Source of the DNA: Paracraurococcus ruber
Lineage (GTDB): Bacteria; Pseudomonadota; Alphaproteobacteria; Acetobacterales; Acetobacteraceae
Length of the DNA stretch: 42,746 bases
Direction of reading: 5' to 3'
Assembly (NCBI RefSeq): GCF_004353985.1
Contig: NZ_SMOA01000030.1
Coordinates: 1-42,746 of the forward strand
The notes under the pieces: generated by a model
What the model was told of the DNA's origin: nothing
Databases searched by the model: none
Seen by the model: the letters and a program-made list of their open reading frames with translations, nothing else
Shown here: positions 25,614 to 37,494 of the stretch, piece after piece
Numbering within the stretch: position 1 is the first letter of the stretch
Layout of the letters: each line of letters begins with the position of its first letter
Position numbers and translations under genes: made by a program

Positions 25614-25936
25614 CAGCCGACCGGCATGAAGTCGTAGGTGCCGACGCCCTGCAGGATGGCGAAGCGGCAGGGCCCGCCATCCTGGCCGGTGACCCGATGC
25701 GCGGTGCGGGCGGGCACCGCGTGCATCTGCCCGGGCTGGAGGATGGTGGTGCCGGCGGGGGCGCGCGTCTCGATCACCATCGGGCCGTCCATGCACCAGA
25801 AGGTGTCGGTGACCTCCGAGTGCCAGTGCCAGGGCACTTCCTGCCCGGCGGCGAGGGTGAGGATCTGCATGCGCAGCCCCGGCGCCTCGGCGACCAGCTC
25901 GCGTTTCTCCAGCGGATAGGTTCCGGCCTTGGCCAT
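25613..25936 (-). CDS. Small single-domain cupin
   Basis: A 107-residue beta-barrel protein. Cupin motif 1 is recognisable (PWHWHSEVTDTFWCMDG), with the two histidines of HxH present and Asp in place of the usual Glu ligand. Motif 2 is GQMHAVPARTAHRV, with its histidine. It may bind a metal ion, but the function (sensor, isomerase, dioxygenase-like) is open. The ATG at 25936 has AGGAG 8 bases upstream and lies 5 bases after the allantoinase stop, so they are one operon. The context suggests a role in purine or ureide breakdown, without proof. Confidence 0.85.
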   Translation of the reverse strand: MAKAGTYPLEKRELVAEAPGLRMQILTLAAGQEVPWHWHSEVTDTFWCMDGPMVIETRAPAGTTILQPGQMHAVPARTAHRVTGQDGGPCRFAILQGVGTYDFMPVG

Positions 25937-25941
25937 GCGCG

Positions 25942-26871
25942 TCACTCCTGCGGCGGGTGGACCTGCAGCCAGTGTCGCGCGATCTCCGCCCGCCGCGCCA
26001 CCCACACATCGCGGTGGCGGCAGACATGGTCGAGGAAGCGGGCCAGCGCCGCCGCCCGCGCCGGCCTTCCGGCGAGGCGGCAGTGCAGCCCGACCGACAT
26101 CATCCGCCCGCCTTCCCGGTGCAGCGTGTCGAAGGCATCGGTCAGGTGCTGGGTGAAGCCGTCATTCGAGGAGAAGCCCGGCGGCACCGCGAATTTCATG
26201 TCGTTGTTGTCGAGCGTATAGGGCAGCACCAGCAGCGGCTTGCCGCCCGCCTTCACGTAGTAGGGCAGGTCGTCGGCATAGCTGTCGCAGTCGTAGAGGA
26301 AGCCGCCATGCTCGGCGACCAGGCGGCGGGTGCGGGCGCTGATGCGGCCGGTGTACCAGCCGAGTGGCGCCTGGCCGCAGAGCCGCGCGATGGTCTCGTG
26401 ACAGCGGGCGATCTCGGCGCGCTCCATGTCTTCGGGGACATTGCGGTAGTCGATCCAGCGCCAGCCATGCGAGGCGACCTCATGCCCCTGGTCGGTGAAG
26501 GCGCGGGCGACGGTGGGGTTCAGTTCCAGCGCGCGGCCGACGGCATAGATGGTCAGCGGCAGGTTGCGCTCGGCGAAGAGGCGGAGGATGCGCCAGACGC
26601 CGGACCGGGCGCCGTAGTCGAACTGCGTCTCGGTCGACAGGTCGCGCTCGCCCTGGCGGGGCGTGCCGCCGGGGACCTCGTGCAGATAGATCTCGCTGTG
26701 CGGGTCGCCGTTGAGGACCGTGTGCTCCCCGCCTTCCTCGTAGTTCAGCACGAAGGAGAGGGCGAGGCGGGCGCCGCCGGGCCAGCGCGGGTCGGGCGGG
26801 GTGGGGCCGTAGCCGAGGAAGTCGCGGGGGTGCTCGGTCTCGGCGGCGAGGATCTGCGGCGCGTCGGTCAT
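25942..26871 (-). CDS. puuE: Allantoinase PuuE (polysaccharide-deacetylase fold)
   Basis: A 309-residue enzyme that hydrolyses allantoin to allantoate in purine catabolism, using the NodB/chitin-deacetylase fold and unrelated to the amidohydrolase-type allantoinase. The sequence follows the PuuE pattern closely: PRDFLGYGPTPPDPRWPGGA, LSFVLNYEEGGEH, GHEVASHGWRWIDY, GWYTGR, GGFLYDCDSYADDLPYY, PYTLDNNDMKF and GLHCRLAGRPAR. The ATG at 26871 gives the family length; an in-frame start at 26907 adds 12 residues and overlaps the GNAT stop. No urate oxidase, HIU hydrolase or allantoate amidohydrolase gene is in the window. It lies 32 bases after the GNAT gene and is probably transcribed with it. Confidence 0.92.
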   Translation of the reverse strand: MTDAPQILAAETEHPRDFLGYGPTPPDPRWPGGARLALSFVLNYEEGGEHTVLNGDPHSEIYLHEVPGGTPRQGERDLSTETQFDYGARSGVWRILRLFAERNLPLTIYAVGRALELNPTVARAFTDQGHEVASHGWRWIDYRNVPEDMERAEIARCHETIARLCGQAPLGWYTGRISARTRRLVAEHGGFLYDCDSYADDLPYYVKAGGKPLLVLPYTLDNNDMKFAVPPGFSSNDGFTQHLTDAFDTLHREGGRMMSVGLHCRLAGRPARAAALARFLDHVCRHRDVWVARRAEIARHWLQVHPPQE

Positions 26872-26903
26872 GCCGGAAGGGTCATCCGGCCCGGCATCCC
26901 GGG

Positions 26904-27392
26904 TCAAGCCGGCGGCGGCAGGTCCTTCGCCATCTCGTGCGCATAGGGGCGGAAGCCGGCGGCGCGGTAGGCGGCCTCCGCCGCCGCATTGCCGGCGAGC
27001 AGGCCGATCATGATGCGCGTGACGCCGGCGGCCGCGGCGAAGGCTTCCGCTGTGGCCAGCAGCGCGCGGAAGGCGCCTTGGCCGCGCGCCTCCTCCCGCA
27101 CGAAGGCGTCGGTGACATAGGCGATGCGGCGGCGGTCCGGCGCGACATAGGCCGGCATCTCGTCGAGGACGAGGCAGAGATGCCCGACCACGGCGCCATC
27201 CGCCTCGGCCACCCAGGTCGCCCCGCCCATCGCCGCCACGCGGCCGAGGATGTGGTCGAGGCTGGCCTCGGCCGCGCCGGGTCCGAGGTTGCGGTCGCCG
27301 GCAATGGGCTGCTCGTACAGGTTCAGCGCCGCCGTATGCTCCAGCAGCGCCGCCCGGTCGGCCGGTGCGAAGGGGCGGACCCGGATGTCCAT
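26904..27392 (-). CDS. GNAT family N-acetyltransferase
   Basis: A 162-residue acetyl-CoA-dependent acyltransferase. The N-terminus (MDIRVRPFAPADRAALLE) and acetyl-CoA motif A (VTDAFVREEARGQGAFRALL, with RGQGAF as the pyrophosphate loop) are clear. The motif B end is AAYRAAGFRPYAHEMAKDL. The ATG at 27392 is chosen because the open frame upstream runs through ilvC in another frame. It starts 17 bases after ilvC, so it probably belongs to the ilv transcript. The substrate could be an amino acid, polyamine or protein N-terminus. Confidence 0.88.
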   Translation of the reverse strand: MDIRVRPFAPADRAALLEHTAALNLYEQPIAGDRNLGPGAAEASLDHILGRVAAMGGATWVAEADGAVVGHLCLVLDEMPAYVAPDRRRIAYVTDAFVREEARGQGAFRALLATAEAFAAAAGVTRIMIGLLAGNAAAEAAYRAAGFRPYAHEMAKDLPPPA

Positions 27393-27409
27393 GTCCGCCC
27401 CCCGCCGGC

Positions 27410-28450
<1,041 letters not shown>

Positions 28451-28534
28451 TCAGGTGGTCCTGGCGTCGCGCCCGTCATGCTCCGGTCGGGATCGCCTCG
28501 CAAGTGGGTGAGGGGCGGCGGCCGCCCGGGCCGG

Positions 28535-29059
28535 TCAGGCCAGCAGCCCGCCCGCGCCGCGCGCGATCGCCACCACGCCGGTCCGGGACACTTCCTTCAG
28601 CCCGATCGGCCGCATCAGGTCGATGAAGGCGTCCAGCTTGTCGCCGGCGCCGGTCATCTCGAAGACCAGGCTCTCGGTCGTCGCGTCCACCACCCGGGCA
28701 CGGAAGGCGTCGGCCAGGCGCAGCGCCTCCATCCGGTTCTCGCCCTTGCCCACCACCTTGATGAGCATCATCTCGCGCGCGAGATGCGGGCCTTCCAGCG
28801 TCAGGTCGCTCACCTTGTGCACGGGCACCAAGCGGTCGAGCTGCGCCTTGATCTGCTCGATCACCATGTCCGTGCCGGAGGTGACGATGGTGATGCGCGA
28901 CAGGCGGCGGTTCTCATCCACCGGCGCCACGGTCAGGCTCTCGATGTTGTAGCCGCGGCCGGAGAAGAGGCCGACGACGCGCGCCAGGATGCCGGCCTCG
29001 TTCTCGACGAGCACGGCGATGGTCGCGTTGCGGTAGCTGGTATCGGTCGGGTCGGGCAT
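28535..29059 (-). CDS. ilvH: Acetolactate synthase small (regulatory) subunit
   Basis: A 174-residue regulatory subunit of acetohydroxyacid synthase. The N-terminal ACT domain (ATIAVLVENEAGILARVVGLFSGRGYNIESL, shown in part by ENEAGILARV and GRGYNIESL) is where valine feedback normally acts. The C-terminal domain (about 80-165) contacts the catalytic subunit. It follows ilvB after 75 bases that hold a perfect hairpin, which may tune its expression relative to ilvB. Confidence 0.97.
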   Translation of the reverse strand: MPDPTDTSYRNATIAVLVENEAGILARVVGLFSGRGYNIESLTVAPVDENRRLSRITIVTSGTDMVIEQIKAQLDRLVPVHKVSDLTLEGPHLAREMMLIKVVGKGENRMEALRLADAFRARVVDATTESLVFEMTGAGDKLDAFIDLMRPIGLKEVSRTGVVAIARGAGGLLA

Positions 29060-29087
29060 GGATCAACCAGGGGCAAGGCTGCGGGTC

Positions 29088-29110
29088 GCGGGGCGGCGTC
29101 GCCGCCCCGC
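29088..29110 (-). promoter_or_regulatory. ilvB-ilvH intercistronic hairpin
   Basis: A perfect 10-bp stem, GCGGGGCGGC / GCCGCCCCGC, with a 3-nt loop, lies between the ilvB stop (29135) and the ilvH start (29059). There is no T-run. It could protect the ilvB mRNA end or partly terminate transcription. Confidence 0.45.
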
Positions 29111-29134
29111 CTCGGTGTCACGCGTGGTGCGGGG

Positions 29135-30940
<1,806 letters not shown>

Positions 30941-30969
30941 GGGTCATCCTCGGGGCAATGCGTCGCCGG

Positions 30970-30996
30970 CCGGTCGGGGCAAGCCCCCGGGACCGG
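30970..30996 (-). promoter_or_regulatory. Hairpin in the ilvB leader region
   Basis: Stem CCGGTC + GGGG (30970-30979) with CCCC (30985-30988), two unpaired G, and GACCGG (30991-30996). It lies 30-56 bases before the ilvB ATG. It could be an attenuator-like leader structure or the miaA terminator. I see no leader peptide rich in Leu/Val/Ile codons. Confidence 0.3.
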
Positions 30997-31037
30997 ATCG
31001 GCGAGGGCCGCACCCCTACGCCCCCTGCTGCGCCGCG

Positions 31038-32006
31038 TCAACGCCCCTGATCAACAAACGCCAAGATTTTCGGGTCTATGCATTCCTGAAATTGCGCTAC
31101 GCCCTCCATTCGCGCATGGATGATATGCGTGTGCGTCGGGGCCGCGAGCGCGTGGTGGCGGAACCAGGTCGCCTGCCGCTTGGTGTACTGCCCGGTGTTC
31201 AGCACCGCCCGCTCGCGGGCCGCGGCCAGCGTCATCGTCCCCTGCAGATGCGCCAGCAACTCCGGCACGCCATGCGCCCGCATGGCCGGCAAGGCGGGGT
31301 CCAGGCCCTGCGCGGCCAGCGCCCGCACCTCCTCCAGCGCGCCGGCCGCCAGCATGGCGTCGAAGCGGCGGGCGATGGCGGTGCGCAGCGCGTCCCGCGG
31401 CGGGTCCAGCAGCACGGCGGCGAAGCGCGCGGGGGCGGGTCCGGTGCGTCCGGCCTCCCGCTGCCAGGCCAGCAGCCCGCGGCCGGTGCCGCGCCAGACC
31501 TCCCAGGCGCGGGCGACGCGCTGGCTGTCGGCCGGGCGGAGCGTCGCCGCCGTCTCCGGGTCCGCCGCCGCCAGCCGGGCATGCAGCGCCGGGGCGCCGA
31601 TCTCGGCCAGCAGCGCCCGTGCTTCCGCCCGCGCCGCCGCCGGCACCGGCGGGATGGCCGAGAGCCCCTGCGTGAGCGCGGCGAAGTACAGCCCCGTCCC
31701 GCCGCAGAGGATCGGCAGGCGGCCCGCTGCCCGCGCCGCCGCCATGGCCGCCAGCGCTTCCTCCCGCCACCAGGCGACGCTCGCCGCCGCCGCCGCCGGC
31801 CGGATGCCGTACAGGACATGCGGGACCAGCGCTTCCTCCGCCGGGGTCGGGCGCGCGGTCAGCACCCGCAGGTCCCGGTACACCTGCATGGAGTCCGCGT
31901 TGATGACGGTGCCGCCCAGGCGCCGCGCCAGGCCCAGCGCCAGCGCCGACTTGCCGCTGGCGGTGGGCCCGGCGACGAGGATGGCGGCCGGCGCGGGTTG
32001 CGTCAT
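31038..32006 (-). CDS. miaA: tRNA dimethylallyltransferase
   Basis: A 322-residue enzyme that transfers a dimethylallyl group to A37 of tRNAs reading UNN codons. The P-loop GPTASGKS is at 13-20, and the substrate-binding stretch NADSMQVYRDLRVLTARPT is intact, as is LCGGTGLYFAAL. The C-terminal NTGQYTKRQATWFR motif marks the tRNA-binding region. It is divergent from serB with 44 bases between starts. The last 60 or so bases of the gene are clearly less GC-rich than the surroundings. Confidence 0.97.
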   Translation of the reverse strand: MTQPAPAAILVAGPTASGKSALALGLARRLGGTVINADSMQVYRDLRVLTARPTPAEEALVPHVLYGIRPAAAAASVAWWREEALAAMAAARAAGRLPILCGGTGLYFAALTQGLSAIPPVPAAARAEARALLAEIGAPALHARLAAADPETAATLRPADSQRVARAWEVWRGTGRGLLAWQREAGRTGPAPARFAAVLLDPPRDALRTAIARRFDAMLAAGALEEVRALAAQGLDPALPAMRAHGVPELLAHLQGTMTLAAARERAVLNTGQYTKRQATWFRHHALAAPTHTHIIHARMEGVAQFQECIDPKILAFVDQGR

Positions 32007-32050
32007 GCCGCCGCCCGGGCGATAGCGCGGCGTCCAGCGCAGGCCGTTGC

Positions 32051-32944
32051 ATGTCCCAGATCCTGACCCTGATCGCGCCGCCGGGCGGCCTCGGCCCCGC
32101 CCTCGTCGCCCGCGTGCGCGATGCGCTGCGGGCGCTGGGCGCCGAGGCCGGCACGGCCGACTGGCTCTCGGACGCCGAGGCCGCCGACCTGCCCTTCGAC
32201 AACCTGGCCGCCGAGCAGGCCAGGGCGGCGGCCATGGCCGCGCTGCAGGGCGCGCCGGTCGACGCCATCGCCACCCCGGCCGAGGGCCGCCGCAAGCGGC
32301 TGCTGCTGGCCGACATGGACAGCACCATCGTCACCACCGAGACGCTGGACGAGATCGCCGCCTTCGCCGGGCTGAAGGAGAAGATCGCCGAGATCACCCG
32401 CCGGTCGATGAATGGCGAGCTGGATTTCCGCGAGGCGCTGGTGGAGCGCGTGGGCATGCTGGCCGGGCTGCCGGTCTCCGCCCTGGACCGCACCTGGGAG
32501 ACCACCGCGCTCACCCCCGGCGCGATGGAGCTGGTGCGCACCATGCGGGCGAACGGCGCCCATTGCGCCCTGGTCTCCGGCGGCTTCACCTTCTTCACCG
32601 GCCGCGTCGCCGAACTGGTCGGGTTCCATGCGCATCACTCCAACACGCTGGAGATCACGGATGGCAGGCTCACCGGCAAGGTGGGGGAGCCGATCCTCGA
32701 CCGCAACGCCAAGCTGGCGACGCTGAAGCGCCTGGCGGCGGAGCACGGCCTGTCCCTCGACGCCGCGGCGACGGTGGGCGACGGCGCCAACGACCTGGCG
32801 ATGATCCAGGCGGCCGGCCTCGGCGTCGCCTTCCACGCCAAGCCGGTGGTCGCCGCGGCGGCCCGCGCCAGGCTGGACCATGCCGACCTGCGCGGCGTGC
32901 TGTTCGCGCAGGGGTACCGGGCGACCGAGATCCTGGCCGGCTAG
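32051..32944 (+). CDS. serB: Phosphoserine phosphatase
   Basis: A 297-residue HAD-family enzyme for the last step of serine synthesis, removing phosphate from L-phosphoserine. The catalytic loop DMDST is at 88-92, the motif II region reads ALVSGGFTFFTGR, and motif III/IV is VGDGANDLAMI. An N-terminal domain of about 75 residues (ACT-like, degenerate) precedes the HAD core, as in long SerB proteins. It is a monocistronic unit. No clear terminator is adjacent, and 273 gene-free bases follow, holding several short palindromes. Confidence 0.96.
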   Translation: MSQILTLIAPPGGLGPALVARVRDALRALGAEAGTADWLSDAEAADLPFDNLAAEQARAAAMAALQGAPVDAIATPAEGRRKRLLLADMDSTIVTTETLDEIAAFAGLKEKIAEITRRSMNGELDFREALVERVGMLAGLPVSALDRTWETTALTPGAMELVRTMRANGAHCALVSGGFTFFTGRVAELVGFHAHHSNTLEITDGRLTGKVGEPILDRNAKLATLKRLAAEHGLSLDAAATVGDGANDLAMIQAAGLGVAFHAKPVVAAAARARLDHADLRGVLFAQGYRATEILAG

Positions 32945-33180
32945 AGCCGATCCCGCTCAGGTGGACGCACCTGCGCGGCTGACGCTGCTCGTGGAGTCAC
33001 ATGGCTGGACCGGTCGCCGCGAGCCATGGCGAACGGCAACGGCCCCAGCGCGGGCCTTGGGGGGGCGCTGCCCTTCTCGGTCGCCCCGCGCCGGTGTCGG
33101 GCGGACGGCATCCGGCCGGCCGCGGGAACCCGCGGGTCCCCGCCCCGGCGCTCAACGCCCCGACGGCGAGCCCCGGGGAG

Positions 33181-33219
33181 GACGCCGGCGAGGGGCCGGC
33201 ACCCCCCGCGGCCGGCGTC
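33181..33219 (-). terminator. Hairpin at the 3' end of the downstream Bug gene
   Basis: A 9-bp stem GACGCCGGC (33181-33189) / GCCGGCGTC (33211-33219) with a 21-nt loop overlaps the stop codon (33218-33220) of the minus-strand binding-protein gene. No T-run. It probably ends the two-gene Bug transcript. Confidence 0.4.
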
Positions 33220-34216
33220 ATGCGTCCGCGCGGATGTTCCCCGCCCGCACCGCCTCGCCGAACATGGCGAAGTAGCGCTGCGTCAGGGTGCCCAGCTCCT
33301 CCGGGCTGCCGGGGATGCACTCGATGTTCTCGGCGGCGAAGGTCTCCCGCATCTTCGCCGCGCCCATCACCTGCCGGTTCACCGCCGCCAGCCTGTCGAC
33401 GACGGGGCGCGGCGTGCCGCGCGGCGCATACATCGCGAACCAGCTCTGCACGTTGTAGTCAGGGATGCCGGCCTCGGCGCTGGTCGGCACTTCCGGCATG
33501 ACGGCGGAGCGGGTGGCGTTGGTCAGCATCATCGCCCGCAGCGCGCCGGACCGCACATGCTGGCCCAGCATCTGCACCCCGTCGAAGAACAGCGGCGTCC
33601 GGTTGGCCAGCACGTCGGGGATGGCGGCGGCGGTGCCGCGGAAATGCACCGGCTCGACATTCGCCCGCGTCCGCGCCCGCCACATCTCGGTCACCACATG
33701 GGTGATGCCGCCGGCGCCGGTGCTGGCGTATTTCACGCTGTCGGGCTGGCGCTGCAGCCATTCCATCAGCTGGGCATGCGTCGTCACGCCGAGCTGGCTG
33801 TTGACGCAGAACAGGAAGGGGTTGGTGATCATCGCCGACACCGGGACCAGGTCCCGCATCGGGTCGAAGCTCATCCGCTCATAGGTGTGCGGGTTGATCA
33901 CCACCTGGCCGGAATTGGCGACCAGCACGGTATGGCCGTCGGCCGGCGCGCGGGCGACGAGTTCCGAGCCCAGGTTGCCGGCGGCGCCGGGCCGATTCTC
34001 CACGACCACCGGCTGGCCCAGGATCTCCTGGAAGCCCTGGGCGGCGCGGCGGGCGAGCACATCGGTCGGCCCGCCCGGGGCGAAGCCGACGATGAAGCGC
34101 ACCGGGCGATCCGGCCACTGGCCCTGGGCCCGCGCGGGCAGGGCGAGCGGAGCGGCGGCGAGGGGCACGGCGGCGAGCGGCGCGGCGGCGAGCAGGCGGC
34201 GGCGGGTGAGGCGCAT
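33218..34216 (-). CDS. Bug/TctC-family periplasmic binding protein (second of tandem pair)
   Basis: A 332-residue substrate-binding protein of tripartite tricarboxylate transporters. The start MRLTRRRLLAAAPLAAVPLA carries a twin-arginine-like signal. The ATG at 34216 is favoured because GGAGG is 8 bases upstream; the ATG at 34222 lies only 2 bases from it. Family blocks are present: WPDRPVRFIVGFAPGGPTD, GQPVVVENRPGAAGN, NSGQVVINPHTYERM and a YAPRGTPRPVVDRL hinge. It binds an unknown small carboxylate-type ligand. It lies 15 bases after its paralogue and has no TctA/TctB membrane genes near by. Confidence 0.93.
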   Translation of the reverse strand: MRLTRRRLLAAAPLAAVPLAAAPLALPARAQGQWPDRPVRFIVGFAPGGPTDVLARRAAQGFQEILGQPVVVENRPGAAGNLGSELVARAPADGHTVLVANSGQVVINPHTYERMSFDPMRDLVPVSAMITNPFLFCVNSQLGVTTHAQLMEWLQRQPDSVKYASTGAGGITHVVTEMWRARTRANVEPVHFRGTAAAIPDVLANRTPLFFDGVQMLGQHVRSGALRAMMLTNATRSAVMPEVPTSAEAGIPDYNVQSWFAMYAPRGTPRPVVDRLAAVNRQVMGAAKMRETFAAENIECIPGSPEELGTLTQRYFAMFGEAVRAGNIRADA

Positions 34217-34231
34217 GGTCATTCCCTCCGC

Positions 34232-35230
34232 TCAGCCATCGGCCCGGATGCCGCCGGCGCGGATCGCGTCGCCATAGGCCTTGAACTCGCGCTCGCAGCG
34301 GATGCGCAGCTGGTCCGGCGTGCCGGGGACGCATTCCATGCCGCCGGCGGCCAGCCGCTCGATGACGTTCGGCACCGCCAGCGCGCGGCGGTTCGCATCC
34401 ACCAGCCGGTCGATCACCGGCTGCGGCGTGCCGCGTGGCGCGAACAGGCCGAACCAGTTGTCGTAAATGAAGCCGTCCAGCCCGACCTCGGCCGAGGTCG
34501 GGACGTTGGGCAGCATCGGCGTGCGCTTCTCGGCGATGTAGACCATGCCGCGCAGGGTGCCGGCGCGGATGTGCTGCTCGAACTGGATGATCGTGTCCAG
34601 GCCCATGGGCGGCATGCCGCGCAGCATCTCGGGCGTCATCGCCGCGGCGCCGCGATAGTGCACCGGCGTGATCTCGGCGCCGATGCGGCGGCGCCACAGC
34701 TCCTGCACCACGTGGCTGATCCCGCCGGCGCCGGAGGTGGCGTATTTGTGCTGGTCCGGCTCCCGCTTCAGCTTCGCCACCAGCTCGGCATGGGTGGCGA
34801 CGCCGAAGGACGGATGCACGGCGATCAGCAGGCCGGTCATGGTCATCAGCGCGACCGGGACCAAGTCCCGCATCGGGTCCACCGGCAAGCGGTCATAGGT
34901 ATGCGGGTTGATGACGATCTGCCCGACATTGGCGACCAGCAGGGTGTGGCCGTCCGGCGTCGCCCGGGCCACCGCTTCGGTCGCGATGTTGCCGGCAGCG
35001 CCCGTGCGGTTCTCCACCGGGCAGGGCTGGCCGAGGATGTCGGCGAAGCCCTGGGCGGCGAGGCGGGCCACCGTGTCCGTCGGCCCGCCGGCGGAAAAGC
35101 CGACGATGAGGCGTACCGGCCGATCCGGCCAGCCGGCCTGGGCACGGCCGGCGCGCGGCAGGATCGGCGCGGCGGCCAGGGCGGCGGCGCCGCCTAGCAG
35201 GGCCCCGCGCCGGAGGCGGGTGCTGGTCAT
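34232..35230 (-). CDS. Bug/TctC-family periplasmic binding protein (first of tandem pair)
   Basis: A 332-residue paralogue of the next gene, of identical predicted length and alignable end to end without large gaps (WPDRPVRLIVGFSAGGPTD, NVGQIVINPHTYDRL, APRGTPQPVIDRL, GGIRADG). The signal peptide is RRGALLGGAAALAAAPILPRAGRAQA, shortened here as RRGALLGGAAALAAAP. Several in-frame starts exist; the ATG at 35230 is preferred because GAGGAG is 9 bases upstream, whereas it touches the ATG at 35239. Ligand unknown. The ligand-facing loops differ between the two paralogues, so the pair may cover different substrates for one membrane unit encoded elsewhere. Confidence 0.92.
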   Translation of the reverse strand: MTSTRLRRGALLGGAAALAAAPILPRAGRAQAGWPDRPVRLIVGFSAGGPTDTVARLAAQGFADILGQPCPVENRTGAAGNIATEAVARATPDGHTLLVANVGQIVINPHTYDRLPVDPMRDLVPVALMTMTGLLIAVHPSFGVATHAELVAKLKREPDQHKYATSGAGGISHVVQELWRRRIGAEITPVHYRGAAAMTPEMLRGMPPMGLDTIIQFEQHIRAGTLRGMVYIAEKRTPMLPNVPTSAEVGLDGFIYDNWFGLFAPRGTPQPVIDRLVDANRRALAVPNVIERLAAGGMECVPGTPDQLRIRCEREFKAYGDAIRAGGIRADG

Positions 35231-35394
35231 CCTGTCCATCTCCTCGGTGGCCACGCTCCGGGCGTGGCCTGGCTGTTCTTCCACCGATGCAGGGCTGGCC
35301 TGCGTCGTGCGCATGCCGCGAGATGGTTGGCGAGCCAGAAGATGTCAAGAAGTTAATCCAGAGTGCCGCGATCGGGCGGCGCCCCGGGGCCGGT

Positions 35395-37404
35395 TCAGGC
35401 GGCCCGGGCCAGGGTACCGAGCCGTTCCAGCACGCGGTCGACGCGGCCCAGGGATTGCGCGTCCTGCGGGAAGGTCAGCGCCAGCAGCCCGTCCGCCTGC
35501 CGCGCGACCCGCGCCGGCACCGTGCCGCCGGCGCCGGGCAGGTCGGCCTCCACCTCGGTGCCCGGCGGCAGCGGGACATCGGCCGCCACGGCCATGCCGC
35601 CGCGGGAGATGTCGCGCAGCCGGGCCGCGATCGCCGCCCCGCCCCGGCGCGGCCGCAGCGTCACCGTCTCCCCGCCGCCGGCGATGCGCTCGAACCGCCG
35701 CCGCTCGCCCTCGTCGCTGCGCATGGCGGCGAGGAACTGGTCCACCTCCTCCCGCAGCGCGCCGGCGACCGAGGACACCTCGGCCGCCGCCGCCAGCACC
35801 GTGCGGCTGCTGCCGCCGGCCGTCTCGGCGATGCCCGAGACGCCACGCATCGCTTCGGTCGCGGCATCGTTCTGCCGCGTCACGGTCTGCACGCTGCTGG
35901 CGATCTCCCGCGTCGCGGCGCCCTGCTCCTCCACCGCCGCGGCGATGGCCGAGGCGACCTCGTCCACCTGGCCGATCGCCATGCCCACCGCCTGCACCGC
36001 CGCCACCGCCTCGGCCGTCGCGGCCTGGATGGCGGCGACCTGGCCGGCGATCTGCTCGGTCGCCCGGCCAGTCTGGCTGGCCAGCGCCTTCACCTCGCTT
36101 GCCACCACCGCGAAGCCCTTGCCGGCCTCGCCGGCGCGGGCCGCCTCGATCGTCGCGTTGAGCGCCAGCAGGTTGGTCTGGCCGGCGATGTCGCTGATCA
36201 GCCGCACCACCTCGCCGATTTGCCCGGCCGCCTCGGACAGGCCCCGCACCGTGGTGTCGGTGGCTCGGGCGCGGCCCACCGCGTCCTGCACCGACGCCGC
36301 CGCCTGGGCCACCTGGCGGGAGATCTCGGCGACGCTGGCATTCAGCTGCTCGACCGCGGCGGCGACGGTGGCGAGGTCGCGGGCATTCTGCTCGGCGCCC
36401 GCGGTGGTGCTGGCGCTGCGGTCCCGGGTGCTTTCGGCGACCTGCGCCATCTCCTCCGCCGCCTGGCGCATGCCGCCGGCGGCGCCGGACAGGGTGGCCA
36501 TGACGCCGGAGATGCCGGCGGCGAAATCCGTGGTGTGGCGGTCCATCGCCGCCTGGCGGCGGTTGCGGGCGGCCTGCTCGGCCTGTTCCCGCGCCGCGAG
36601 GGCATCGGCCTCCCGCAGCCCGGCGCGGCAGGCCTCGATCGCCCGGGCCAGGCCGCCCAGCTCATCCGCCCGCTGCGTGCCCGGCAGGTCGAAGCCGTAG
36701 TCGCGCTGCGCCAGCCGCTGCATCGCGCCGGTCAGGCCGGTGACCCGGCGCAGCACGCCGCGGTCCGACCACAGCGCGGCGCCGCCGGCCAGCAGCGCGG
36801 CGAACAGGCAGACGCCACCCAGCAGCCAGAGCGCGCGCTGGTACAGCCTTTCGCCGCGATCCCCCGCCGCCTGGCCGGCGCGCAGGTTGAACTCGGACAG
36901 CGCCTGCAGGGAGTCGAGGAAGCGGGCATAGTCGGTGCGCATGGCACCGGTGAACAGCGCGGACGCGCCCGCCTCGTCGCCCGACCGCACCAGCTGTTCC
37001 AGCCGCGGCGCATGGCGCTGGAAGGCGTTGCGCGCCGCCACCGCCTGGTCGACCAGGCGCCGTTCCTCCGGGTCGTGCGCCAGCGCCTCGAATTCCCTCC
37101 AGGCCTCGTCCAGCCGGCGCGCCTGCACGCCCAGCCGCTCGAACTCGAAGGCCAGGGTGGCGGGGTCCTTCACGAAGATCGAGTTCGCCTGCAGCTGCCG
37201 GTAGCGGGCGGTCGCCTCCCGCAGGGTGCCGAGGTGGTAGGTGCTGGGCAGCCAGGTGCCGCGAAGCTCGGCCGCCGCGTCGTTGATGGCACGCAGCTGA
37301 TGCGCGGCGAATCCGCCGACGCCCAGGGTGAGCAGGGCGGCAAGCGCGAACAGGCCGAGCAGCTTGGCGCGGATGGTGGCGCGCGATAGGACGGGGGCGG
37401 TCAC
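35395..37404 (-). CDS. Methyl-accepting chemotaxis protein with C-terminal PilZ domain
   Basis: A 669-residue chemoreceptor. Membrane helices at about 12-34 and 191-211 flank a four-helix-bundle periplasmic sensor. A HAMP domain (about 213-265) and the methylation/signalling helices follow, with the conserved hairpin tip [20 protein letters not shown] (about 405-440). The C-terminus adds a PilZ domain, with RRFER near residue 567 (RxxxR) and DISRGG near 597 (DxSxxG), the two c-di-GMP-binding motifs. The receptor should therefore respond both to an external cue and to c-di-GMP, as known for Tlp1 of Azospirillum. No che genes are nearby. The window also encodes a c-di-GMP-making/degrading protein (2103-4631). 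Confidence 0.95.
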   Translation of the reverse strand: MTAPVLSRATIRAKLLGLFALAALLTLGVGGFAAHQLRAINDAAAELRGTWLPSTYHLGTLREATARYRQLQANSIFVKDPATLAFEFERLGVQARRLDEAWREFEALAHDPEERRLVDQAVAARNAFQRHAPRLEQLVRSGDEAGASALFTGAMRTDYARFLDSLQALSEFNLRAGQAAGDRGERLYQRALWLLGGVCLFAALLAGGAALWSDRGVLRRVTGLTGAMQRLAQRDYGFDLPGTQRADELGGLARAIEACRAGLREADALAAREQAEQAARNRRQAAMDRHTTDFAAGISGVMATLSGAAGGMRQAAEEMAQVAESTRDRSASTTAGAEQNARDLATVAAAVEQLNASVAEISRQVAQAAASVQDAVGRARATDTTVRGLSEAAGQIGEVVRLISDIAGQTNLLALNATIEAARAGEAGKGFAVVASEVKALASQTGRATEQIAGQVAAIQAATAEAVAAVQAVGMAIGQVDEVASAIAAAVEEQGAATREIASSVQTVTRQNDAATEAMRGVSGIAETAGGSSRTVLAAAAEVSSVAGALREEVDQFLAAMRSDEGERRRFERIAGGGETVTLRPRRGGAAIAARLRDISRGGMAVAADVPLPPGTEVEADLPGAGGTVPARVARQADGLLALTFPQDAQSLGRVDRVLERLGTLARAA

Positions 37405-37494
37405 TGCGGGCTCCCTCGAGGGCCGCCCATGCTGACCCGCACTCCGTCAAGGATGGGTAAGGATCGGATGCGCGATCCTGCCCGCGGGATGCCC

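Noticed and set aside
31038-31110. AT-richer patch suggesting a transferred segment or attachment site
   Set aside because: It encodes the C-terminal residues of miaA in frame. No repeat, integrase or tRNA gene is present.
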